A DNA stretch of 23,364 nucleotides from an uncultured Oscillospiraceae bacterium (lineage in GTDB: Bacteria > Bacillota > Clostridia > Oscillospirales > Ruminococcaceae): positions 1-23,364 of the forward strand of contig CAKQGD010000028.1 of assembly GCA_934232845.1 (NCBI GenBank). Reading direction: 5' to 3'. The notes under the pieces were generated by a model. The model had not been told where the DNA came from and made no database searches. It was given only the letters and a program-made list of their open reading frames with translations. The position numbers and the translations under genes were made by a program. Shown in pieces: positions 7,753-15,130 of this stretch (positions within the stretch are counted from its first letter, which is position 1; every line of letters starts with the position of its first letter).

Positions 7753-8756
7753 CAGGCTGGATCCTTTCGGCGGCCGCGCTCTCATTTGGAGTAACGGCGC
7801 TGCTGGGGCGATGGCTGATCCCCTATCTGCGCAGACTGCACTATGGACAGACTATTTTGGAAATCGGCCCCAACTGGCATAAAAACAAACAGGGTACGCC
7901 GACCATGGGCGGACTGATGTTTATCGCGGGAATTCTTCTCTCGGTCGGGGTGTGCTTCGCCGGGGCAGCGGTATCCGATGCAGGCTTGACGGCGCCGATT
8001 GAAAAAATCCATAACGCCCGTCTGATTTCCGGAGTCATCATGGCGCTGGCCTTCGGCGTGATGGGCTTTGCCGACGACTATGTCAAGGTTGCGAAAAAGC
8101 GCAATCTTGGCTTAACCGCCCGGCAGAAGCTGATCGTACAGTTTGCAATCGCGGCTCTCTATCTGTGGAGCTTGTATCTTGCGGGAGATACGGGAACGAC
8201 GGTTCTTGTTCCGTTTTTCGGTCAGTGGAGGCTCGGCATATGGTATTATCCGCTCTGCGCGGTGGGCATCGTATATATCACGAATTCGGTCAACCTGACC
8301 GACGGTCTCGACGGTCTCGCGTCCTCGGTGACGCTGATGGCATCTCTGTCGTTTCTCGGAGCGGCGGCGGTACTCGGCGTTATGCAGGTGTCGCTGCTGG
8401 CCGCGTCCGTCGCGGGAGGATGCCTCGGATTTCTGCTGTATAATTTTTATCCCGCCAAGGTTTTTATGGGAGACACCGGTTCGATGTTTCTCGGAGGCTG
8501 TGTCGTGGCGATGGCCTTCGGCATCGGCATGCCGCTGATTTTAGCGCTGAGCGGTTTTATCTATGTGATCGAGTCGCTTTCTGTCGTCATTCAGGTGATC
8601 AGCTTTAAAACGACCGGAAAGCGCGTGTTCAAAATGAGCCCCATTCACCATCATTTTGAGATGTGCGGCTATCGGGAGGTGCAGATTGTCTGTGCTTTTT
8701 CTGCCGTAACCCTTGTGACCGGTGTGCTTGCCGTACTGGCCGCCCTGCGCGCGTGA
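7749..8756 (+). CDS. mraY: Phospho-MurNAc-pentapeptide transferase MraY
   Basis: MraY transfers phospho-MurNAc-pentapeptide from UDP to undecaprenyl phosphate, making lipid I at the inner face of the membrane. The 335-residue polytopic protein has the family signatures GTPTMGG at residues 49-55, the Mg-binding FADDYVK with D109-D110, NLTDGLDGL from 182, and the triple histidine HHH at 300-302. It starts by a 4-nt overlap with murF. Its stop codon sits in the loop of a 7-bp GC hairpin at 8745-8763. In Bacillus and many Clostridia murD follows mraY. Here the next gene, 34 nt on, is spoVE. Confidence 0.97.
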   Translation: MTGWILSAAALSFGVTALLGRWLIPYLRRLHYGQTILEIGPNWHKNKQGTPTMGGLMFIAGILLSVGVCFAGAAVSDAGLTAPIEKIHNARLISGVIMALAFGVMGFADDYVKVAKKRNLGLTARQKLIVQFAIAALYLWSLYLAGDTGTTVLVPFFGQWRLGIWYYPLCAVGIVYITNSVNLTDGLDGLASSVTLMASLSFLGAAAVLGVMQVSLLAASVAGGCLGFLLYNFYPAKVFMGDTGSMFLGGCVVAMAFGIGMPLILALSGFIYVIESLSVVIQVISFKTTGKRVFKMSPIHHHFEMCGYREVQIVCAFSAVTLVTGVLAVLAALRA

Positions 8757-8790
8757 CGCGCAGAAGAATGAAAGGAAGGGAGGCGTCCGT

Positions 8791-9981
8791 ATGGAAGCCG
8801 GTCATACTGCCGCACGGCCCGGGGAGAAAAAGGGCCTGTGGAAAATTCTCACCCTGTCGGGCCGCATGGATCTGACTTTTTTAGTGATCGTGCTCGTGCT
8901 GCTTTCAATCGGGCTGATCATGATGTTTTCGGCGAGCTATGCGTACGCCTATTATTATAAGGGAAACTCCCTGCATTATATTGCGCGGCAGCTTCCGTTC
9001 GCGGCGCTCGGCGTGCTTGTCATGCTCGTCGCGTCAAAAGTGGATTATCGCTTGTTTAAGGTGGCGGTATGGCCGCTGTACGCGCTGTCTATCGCGCTTT
9101 TGATCGTCGTGCTGTTCATGCCGGAATCAAACGGCGCGCGCCGCTGGATTTTTATCGGCAGCGAGGGAAGCAGCGTCAGCTTTCAGCCGTCGGAAATCGT
9201 GAAATTCGCGGTGGTCATTTTGTTCGCATATCTGATCGTCAAATACGGTCCGGCAAAGATGCGTACCACGCGCTACGGCGTGCTGCCGTTTGCGGTGCTG
9301 CTGGCGCCGATCGTGTTTTTGATGCTCAAAGAGCCGCATCTTTCCGGCACGGTGCTGATTTTTCTGCTGGCGGTCGTGATGCTCTTTATCGGCGGTATGC
9401 ATCCGGGATGGTTTATTGCGGGGGCCGCCGGCGTCGTGGGAATCATTTTTGTGGTGATTCTGAACCCCGATATTCTGACGGTATTCGCCCATTACGCGGG
9501 CAAGCGAATTGAAGTCTGGTTGGATCCCTTTTCCGATCCGATCGACAAGGGCTTTCAGACGATTCAGTCGCTGTATGCGATCGGTTCCGGCGGGCTGATG
9601 GGCACGGGAATCGGCGGTTCCCGGCAGAAATACCTCTACCTGCCCGAGCCGTACAACGATTTTATTTTTTCCATTGTCTGTGAGGAACTTGGTTTTGTCG
9701 GCGCGACGCTTGTGATCTGCATTTTCGCACTGCTGGTCTGGCGGGGCTTCGTCATTGCGGCACGATGCCGCGACCGATTCGGGTCTCTTCTTGCCGCGGG
9801 GCTGACCGCCCAGGTGGGCATTCAGGCGATTCTGAATATCGCCGTTGTGACAAATACAATTCCGAACACCGGTATCAGTCTGCCGTTCTTTTCCTACGGG
9901 GGAACGAGCCTGCTCATGCTGTTGGGCGAAATGGGCGTCGTGCTGGCCGTATCCCGCAACGCCTCGATTGAGAAGGAGTGA
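8791..9981 (+). CDS. spoVE: SEDS-family peptidoglycan glycosyltransferase SpoVE/FtsW
   Basis: SEDS proteins polymerise lipid II into glycan strands together with a class B PBP, here most likely SpoVD. The 396-residue product is polytopic, with a ~27-residue charged cytoplasmic tail before the first span. The conserved extracellular stretch contains GSGGLMGTGIGGS and LPEPYNDFIF. D290 in NDFIF matches the aspartate known to be essential in RodA and FtsW. The C-terminal region has PNTGISLPFFSYGG. ATG 8791 has a GGGAGG site. An in-frame extension to 8722 would overlap mraY and is unlikely. SpoVE and FtsW cannot be told apart from sequence alone. The partner SpoVD favours the spo name. Confidence 0.92.
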   Translation: MEAGHTAARPGEKKGLWKILTLSGRMDLTFLVIVLVLLSIGLIMMFSASYAYAYYYKGNSLHYIARQLPFAALGVLVMLVASKVDYRLFKVAVWPLYALSIALLIVVLFMPESNGARRWIFIGSEGSSVSFQPSEIVKFAVVILFAYLIVKYGPAKMRTTRYGVLPFAVLLAPIVFLMLKEPHLSGTVLIFLLAVVMLFIGGMHPGWFIAGAAGVVGIIFVVILNPDILTVFAHYAGKRIEVWLDPFSDPIDKGFQTIQSLYAIGSGGLMGTGIGGSRQKYLYLPEPYNDFIFSIVCEELGFVGATLVICIFALLVWRGFVIAARCRDRFGSLLAAGLTAQVGIQAILNIAVVTNTIPNTGISLPFFSYGGTSLLMLLGEMGVVLAVSRNASIEKE

Positions 9982-9985
9982 TTCC

Positions 9986-11113
9986 ATGAGAATTTTGTTT
10001 GCCTGCGGCGGAACCGCCGGCCATATCAATCCGGCGCTGTCGGTTGCCGATACGCTCTGCCGCAGATATCCGGATACCGAGGTGCTTTTTGCCGGAAACC
10101 CCACCGGCATGGAGGCGCGTCTTGTTCCCAAGGCGGGCTATCCGTTCACCCCGATTGAAGCGGCGGGAATTCAAAGAAAGCTCACCCCGGAGAATATCCG
10201 AAGAAATTTTCGCGCGCTTTGGCTTCTGGCCCGCAGCGGCCCGAAGGCAAAAAAGATTCTGCGGGACTTTGAACCGGACGTCGTGATGGGTACAGGCGGC
10301 TATGTCAGCGGCCCTATCGTCAGAAAAGCACATCAACTCGGCTATAAAACGATCACACATGAGCAGAACGCTTTTCCCGGTGTGACAACCAAGCTGCTTG
10401 CGCCCGATGTGGACCGGGTTTTGATTGCGATGGAGGGCGCCCGCACTCGCCTGCATCTGAAAAACGAAGAAAAACTTGTATTTACCGGCAACCCGGTGCG
10501 GGAGGCGGTACTGACCGCAGACCGGGAAACAGCGCGGCGCAGTCTCGGTGTGGGAGACCGCATATGCATCGTGTCGTTCGGCGGCAGCCTCGGCGCGCGG
10601 CGCATCAATGAAGCCGTGGCCGACGTGATGGGGTGGCACCGCGGGGAGGAAAATATTCATCACATTCATGCCACGGGCAGCTATGACTATCAGGATTTTC
10701 TTAAAATGCTGGAGAAACGCGGCATTTCGTCCGCGGACAAGCCGCATCTTGACGTGCGGGAATACATTGACAATATGCCGACCTGCCTTGCGGCGGCGGA
10801 TCTTGTCATCTGCAGGGCGGGCGCGATCACCCTGTCGGAGCTGGAATGCGCCGGACGCGCGTCGATTCTGATTCCCTCGCCGAATGTCGCGGAAAATCAT
10901 CAGTACCATAACGCGATGGAGCTGGTCAACCGCGGTGCGGCAAAGATTCTGGAGGAAAAAGATCTTTCCGGCGAGAGCCTGATCGCCGCAGTGCGTTCTC
11001 TTTGTTCCGATTCCGAAAAGCTTTCGGAGTTGGGGAGAAATGCTTCCGCTATGGCGGTCTGCGACGCAAATGACCGCATTGTACGCGAGATTCTCCGGCT
11101 GGCGGGAGAATGA
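9986..11113 (+). CDS. murG: UDP-GlcNAc:undecaprenyl-PP-MurNAc-pentapeptide transferase MurG
   Basis: MurG is the membrane-associated GT28 glycosyltransferase that adds GlcNAc to lipid I and yields lipid II. The 375-residue protein has the N-terminal lipid-acceptor loop GGTAGHINPAL from residue 8. The central GGSLGARRIN and the C-terminal UDP-GlcNAc-binding CRAGAITLSEL and PSPNVAENHQ segments are also intact. ATG 9986 lies 4 nt after the spoVE stop, with AGAAGGAG just upstream. The in-frame TTG at 9968 is disfavoured because it sits before that site. A 175-nt gap follows, unusual in this compact cluster. Confidence 0.97.
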   Translation: MRILFACGGTAGHINPALSVADTLCRRYPDTEVLFAGNPTGMEARLVPKAGYPFTPIEAAGIQRKLTPENIRRNFRALWLLARSGPKAKKILRDFEPDVVMGTGGYVSGPIVRKAHQLGYKTITHEQNAFPGVTTKLLAPDVDRVLIAMEGARTRLHLKNEEKLVFTGNPVREAVLTADRETARRSLGVGDRICIVSFGGSLGARRINEAVADVMGWHRGEENIHHIHATGSYDYQDFLKMLEKRGISSADKPHLDVREYIDNMPTCLAAADLVICRAGAITLSELECAGRASILIPSPNVAENHQYHNAMELVNRGAAKILEEKDLSGESLIAAVRSLCSDSEKLSELGRNASAMAVCDANDRIVREILRLAGE

Positions 11114-11288
11114 CGATGATTCTTTGTAAAAGTGCTTTTGCCGACGAGAGATTTTTGCCAATGGTAAGAGAAAATCGGAAGCTTTTCGCGCGCTGACGGC
11201 AGAATGCCTCTGCCCTTTCACCAGTCTGAAGGCCTGCGCATAGGATGACGGTAAATGACCGTTTGATGTGCGGAAGGGTGTTTTGACT
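11114..11288. other. Unexplained 175-nt gap between murG and murA
   Basis: This gap interrupts an otherwise overlapping or closely spaced operon. It holds a 26-codon reading frame from ATG 11116 to TGA 11196, preceded only by a GGGAGA-like site. It also holds a small hairpin GGCAG/CTGCC at 11198-11214, and a perfect ACGGT-aaatg-ACCGT palindrome at 11248-11262. No consensus sigma-A promoter was found. I cannot assign a function. Confidence 0.5.
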
Positions 11289-12551
11289 ATGGCTGACCTT
11301 ATTATCGAGGGCGGGCGTCCGCTCTGCGGAGCCGTGTCCGTCCACGGCGCAAAAAACGCCGTGCTGCCGATTTTGGCGGCGGCGCTTCTGACGGAAAAAA
11401 CCACGCTGTATCAATGCCCGATGCTCTCCGACGTGACGGCGGCGGCGGAAATTCTGAGGCATTTCGGCTGCTCGGTTGTGCATAAAGGAGATGTTCTGCA
11501 GATCGACGCGTCCGGCGAGATCGCCAATTGTGACCTGCCGGATTCTCTTTCCCGGGAGATGCGCTCTTCCATTTTGTTTTTAGGGGCAATTCTCGGGCGG
11601 TGCCGAAGGGCCGTTGTCAGCTTCCCCGGAGGATGTGAGCTGGGGCCGCGCCCCATCGACCTGCACATTGCGGGCCTTCGCAGACTGGGCGCGCAGATCC
11701 GTGAAGAGCGCGGCTGCCTTGAATGCCGGGTGGAGGGCAGGCTGCGCGGCACGTCGATTGCATTGCCGTTTCCCAGCGTAGGTGCCACGGAAAACCTGCT
11801 TTTGGCTTCGGCGACCGCCGAGGGAGAAACCGTAATCACCAACGCCGCCCGCGAGCCGGAAATCACCGCTTTGGCGGATTTTCTCAACCGATGCGGCGCC
11901 AAAATAGAACTTTCGGGAGACAGAATCTGTGTGACGGGAGTCGATGCGCTGCACGGATGCGAGTTTACGGTGATTCCCGACCGTATCGAGGCTGCTACCT
12001 ACCTCTGCGCCGCCGCGGCGACGGGAGGAGAAATCCGTCTGGATCATGTCTGCCCAAGGCATCTTTCGGCGGTGCTGCCGTTTTTTGAAGAGATGGGATG
12101 CCGGATGCGCATCGACAGGGAGAGTATTGAACTCTCGGCGCCGAAGAGGCTGACCGCACCCGGCGTCATTCAAACGATGCCGTACCCGGGGTTTCCGACG
12201 GATGCGCAGGCGCCTTTTATGGCGGCGCTCTGCCGTGCGCAGGGCAGCACGATGTTCATCGAGACAATTTTTTCGTCCCGTTACAAGCACGCCGGGGAAT
12301 TGATGCGCATGGGAGCCCAGATTCGCATCGAGGGGCGCGTGGCCCTTGTGGAAGGGGTAGAGGCGCTGCACGGCGCTCCGGTATGCTGCACCGATCTGCG
12401 GGGCGGCGCGGCATTGGTAATCGCCGCGCTGGCGGCACAGGGAAAAACGACCCTCTCTGAGACGCGCCATATTGACCGGGGCTACTGCGACCTTGCGGGC
12501 CATCTGCGCCGGCTCGGCGCCAACGTAAAAAAAGGAGAATCGGATCCGTGA
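11289..12551 (+). CDS. murA: UDP-N-acetylglucosamine 1-carboxyvinyltransferase MurA
   Basis: MurA catalyses the first committed step of peptidoglycan synthesis, transferring enolpyruvate from PEP to UDP-GlcNAc. The 420-residue product has the substrate-binding K22-N23 in GAKNAVLP, the active-site loop with C116 in FPGGCELGPRP (the fosfomycin-target cysteine is retained), and the C-terminal PYPGFPTDAQ segment. ATG 11289 has GGAAGGG 11-17 nt upstream. An in-frame GTG at 11268 is less likely. The gene occupies the slot where Bacillus has murB, between murG and divIB, so naming should follow sequence and not position. It overlaps divIB by 4 nt. Confidence 0.95.
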   Translation: MADLIIEGGRPLCGAVSVHGAKNAVLPILAAALLTEKTTLYQCPMLSDVTAAAEILRHFGCSVVHKGDVLQIDASGEIANCDLPDSLSREMRSSILFLGAILGRCRRAVVSFPGGCELGPRPIDLHIAGLRRLGAQIREERGCLECRVEGRLRGTSIALPFPSVGATENLLLASATAEGETVITNAAREPEITALADFLNRCGAKIELSGDRICVTGVDALHGCEFTVIPDRIEAATYLCAAAATGGEIRLDHVCPRHLSAVLPFFEEMGCRMRIDRESIELSAPKRLTAPGVIQTMPYPGFPTDAQAPFMAALCRAQGSTMFIETIFSSRYKHAGELMRMGAQIRIEGRVALVEGVEALHGAPVCCTDLRGGAALVIAALAAQGKTTLSETRHIDRGYCDLAGHLRRLGANVKKGESDP

Positions 12552-13654
12552 AAAACAAACGACGAACCAAAAGCGGCCGGGCGCCGAAACACAGACGCGG
12601 ATCTCTGCGCAGATACACGCTGTATTATGTGATTGCCCTGCTTCTGGTGCTGTCCGTCGGCGCGGCGCTGTCCCTGACGGTGTTTTTTCAAATCGCACGC
12701 ATTGACGTGGCAGGCAGCTGCGTTTATTCACAGCAGGAGCTGATTGATTCGAGCAATATCCGCGCGGGTGACAATCTGCTGCGTTTGGATACCGAAAAAA
12801 TCGAGCAGAAGCTTTTGCGGGAATATCCCTATCTGGAGTCCGTTTCGGTGCGCCGCAGCCTGCCGGACGGCGTCACGATTCATGTGACGGCCGCCGAAGA
12901 AACGGCGGCTCTGCGCGGCGATGACGGACGGTATGCATTGCTGAGCCGCTCCGGCCGGGTGCTGGAAACGGGAATCGGCGTCTGCCCCGAGGGAATGATT
13001 CCCGCGGACGGTATCGACACGGAGAACCTTGTGGAAGGAGCCATGCTGACGCAGCCGGACGAAGAGGAAAGGGCGAAGGCCGCAAAAGAGAAAAATTCCG
13101 CTGCGGCCGCCGCGGCGAAAGAACATGCGCGGACACAGACCGAGCGTTTTGCCGTTCTGCTGGAGCTGCAGGATGAATTGGAGGCCAGCGGAATTTCTCA
13201 GAAAATCAAGGTGATTGATGTAAGCGATCTGCTGGATCTGAAGATTCTCTACGATGGGCGGGTCGCTGTACGGCTCGGCAGCTCTTTGGATCTCGGCTAC
13301 AAGATCAAGTTTGCAAAAACGACGATAGACTCTTCTGTGACGGACAGTACGGTCGGGACGCTCGACGTCTCGGACAAGCCGACTGCCCGCCTGCGGGAAT
13401 ACGATATTTATACCGAGGAGAAATGGATGTTCTCACCGGATCTTCGCGCCGAATATGAACGCCGCATTGTAAAGGATCAGCCGTGGCTCACTTGGGCACA
13501 GGATGAGGAATCCGAGGCGGACCACGATGCACAAGAGCCTCTGTCTGGGGAGGAGCCGTCCTCTGACGGGGAGGAAGCTTCTGCAGATGAGCCGCAGGAG
13601 TCTGCCGAAGAAGAAATTTATGTGGAAGAACCCGAAATTCCCGTTGAGGGATGA
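12548..13654 (+). CDS. ftsQ: Cell division protein DivIB/FtsQ with acidic C-terminal tail
   Basis: DivIB/FtsQ is a bitopic divisome protein that forms a complex with FtsL and DivIC. The 368-residue product has a strongly basic cytoplasmic N-terminus, a membrane span at about 23-48, and a POTRA domain at about 49-116 (IARIDVAGS to VTIHVTAAE). A beta-rich region follows to about 275. Two odd parts stand out: an Ala/Lys/Glu-rich probably helical segment at 170-200, and a Glu/Ser/Pro-rich acidic tail at 318-368. The GTG start forms a GTGA overlap with the murA stop and has an AAAGGAGA site. Length is well above the ~260 of Bacillus DivIB. Confidence 0.87.
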   Translation: MKNKRRTKSGRAPKHRRGSLRRYTLYYVIALLLVLSVGAALSLTVFFQIARIDVAGSCVYSQQELIDSSNIRAGDNLLRLDTEKIEQKLLREYPYLESVSVRRSLPDGVTIHVTAAEETAALRGDDGRYALLSRSGRVLETGIGVCPEGMIPADGIDTENLVEGAMLTQPDEEERAKAAKEKNSAAAAAAKEHARTQTERFAVLLELQDELEASGISQKIKVIDVSDLLDLKILYDGRVAVRLGSSLDLGYKIKFAKTTIDSSVTDSTVGTLDVSDKPTARLREYDIYTEEKWMFSPDLRAEYERRIVKDQPWLTWAQDEESEADHDAQEPLSGEEPSSDGEEASADEPQESAEEEIYVEEPEIPVEG

Positions 13655-13676
13655 AGGATTTTACAAGGAAAACCTG

Positions 13677-13705
13677 TTGCAGAAGAAAGAGGAATATGCT
13701 ACACT
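13677..13705 (+). promoter_or_regulatory. Extended -10 promoter of ftsZ
   Basis: TTGCAG at 13677-13682 and TACACT at 13700-13705 are spaced 17 bp. A TGC at 13697-13699 gives an extended -10. The predicted start near 13712 lies ~40 nt before the ftsZ ATG. It would let ftsZ be expressed apart from the wall-synthesis genes. Confidence 0.6.
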
Positions 13706-13751
13706 AAATATGTATATATCCTCAGAAAAAAGAAAAGAGGGGGATCGTCAA

Positions 13752-14951
13752 ATGCAGATGAATTTCAGCATCGCGCCGGAGCATGAGCAGGCAACGGTGA
13801 TTAAGGTCATCGGGGTCGGCGGCGGCGGCGGCAATGCGGTGAACCGCATGGTGCTCAGCGGAATGAGAGACGTAGAATTTATTGCGATGAATACGGATTA
13901 CCAGGTCCTGCAGACGTCGCATGCGACATACAAGCTTAATATCGGCTCCCGCCTGACCAAGGGAAAGGGAGCGGGCGGTGATTCCAGCGTCGGCCAGCGT
14001 GCCGCGGAAGAAAGCCGCGAAGAAATCTCCGCGATGCTTAAAGGAACCGACATGGTATTCATCACGGCAGGCATGGGCGGCGGCACGGGTACGGGCGCCG
14101 CTCCCGTCGTGGCGGAAATTGCGCACGATATGGGAATCTTGACGGTTGCGGTTGTGACCAAGCCCTTTTTGTTTGAACGCAAGCCGCGCATGGACCGCGC
14201 CGAGATGGGAATCGCCGCGCTTAAGGATAACGTCGATGCGCTGCTGGTAATTCCGAACGAGCGGCTGCGGCAGGCCTCTGCGGAGCCGATCACCCTGCAA
14301 AACGCGTTCGCCATGGCCGACGAGGTGCTGAAACAGGGTGTGCAGAGCATCTGCGACCTGATCGGTACGACGGGCGTGATCAACCTCGACTTTGCGGACG
14401 TGACCACCGTGATGAAAAACGCCGGCTACGCGCATATGGGCGTGGGACGCGGCTCCGGCAAGGACAAGGCCCGCACGGCCGCCGAGGCGGCGATCAACTC
14501 CCCGCTGCTGGAGACCTCGATCAATGGGGCCAAGGGCGTGATTGTCAACGTAACCGTTCCGCCGGATATCCCTCTGGACGACGTATATGTTGCCTCCGAG
14601 CTGATCGGCGAAGCGGCGCATCCCGACGTTAACCTGATCTGGGGCGTCGCTTATGACGAGAATCTGAAGGATGAGATGATCATCACCGTGATCGCCACGG
14701 GCTTTGAAAACGATCTGAAATATGCCAATGTCGCGGACTATACATTTAAGGACAATGGACAGACGGTGGCGGATCTGACCAAGGGCGAATCCGCGAATCC
14801 GCACAGGGCCGCTTCTGCGTCGGCCGCACGGGCCCCCGTGTCTTCGCCGCCGGAGGTAAAGAAGGAACCGGAGCCCGAGCCTGAGGAGGAAGAAGAGAAC
14901 GACAACGGCTTTGGCGACATCATGCGGATTCTTGCGAGAAACAGGCGATAA
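13752..14951 (+). CDS. ftsZ: Cell division GTPase FtsZ
   Basis: FtsZ is the tubulin homologue that polymerises into the Z-ring and recruits the divisome. The 399-residue product has the nucleotide loop GVGGGGGNAVNRM from residue 21, the tubulin signature GGGTGTG at 109-115, and the synergy (T7) region NLDFADV. An acidic flexible linker is rich in Pro and Glu at about 345-384, and a C-terminal conserved peptide ends RILARNRR. ATG 13752 follows a GAGGGGG site. A second ATG two codons on is an alternative. An upstream in-frame extension would run into divIB and past the promoter, so it is rejected. There is no ftsA before it. Confidence 0.97.
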   Translation: MQMNFSIAPEHEQATVIKVIGVGGGGGNAVNRMVLSGMRDVEFIAMNTDYQVLQTSHATYKLNIGSRLTKGKGAGGDSSVGQRAAEESREEISAMLKGTDMVFITAGMGGGTGTGAAPVVAEIAHDMGILTVAVVTKPFLFERKPRMDRAEMGIAALKDNVDALLVIPNERLRQASAEPITLQNAFAMADEVLKQGVQSICDLIGTTGVINLDFADVTTVMKNAGYAHMGVGRGSGKDKARTAAEAAINSPLLETSINGAKGVIVNVTVPPDIPLDDVYVASELIGEAAHPDVNLIWGVAYDENLKDEMIITVIATGFENDLKYANVADYTFKDNGQTVADLTKGESANPHRAASASAARAPVSSPPEVKKEPEPEPEEEEENDNGFGDIMRILARNRR

Positions 14952-15002
14952 GAGAAGCAGAAATTTTCATCGGATACAGTCGATTTAAGGGCTGAGAAAG
15001 GC

Positions 15003-15049
15003 GCCTGTCAAAATTCTTCTTAGAGAGATTTTGACGGGCGTCTTATTTT
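15003..15049 (+). terminator. Terminator of the dcw cluster after ftsZ
   Basis: The arms GCCTGTCAAAAT at 15003-15014 and ATTTTGACGGGC at 15028-15039 pair fully if one G-U pair is allowed. They close a 13-nt loop and are followed by GTCTTATTTT. The hairpin lies 52 nt after ftsZ and closes the cluster. Confidence 0.8.
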
Positions 15050-15130
15050 GACCGTAAATTGAGTGAAATGACAGAGAACCATTGCACAGACCGCACATAG
15101 TTTGCCCTGTAAGGAGAGTAGACCCGAATA

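Noticed and set aside
15082..15110. TTGCAC as -35 of a promoter for the AI-2E-type permease
   Set aside because: No -10-like hexamer lies 16-18 bp downstream. The CATAGT seen is only 8 bp away.
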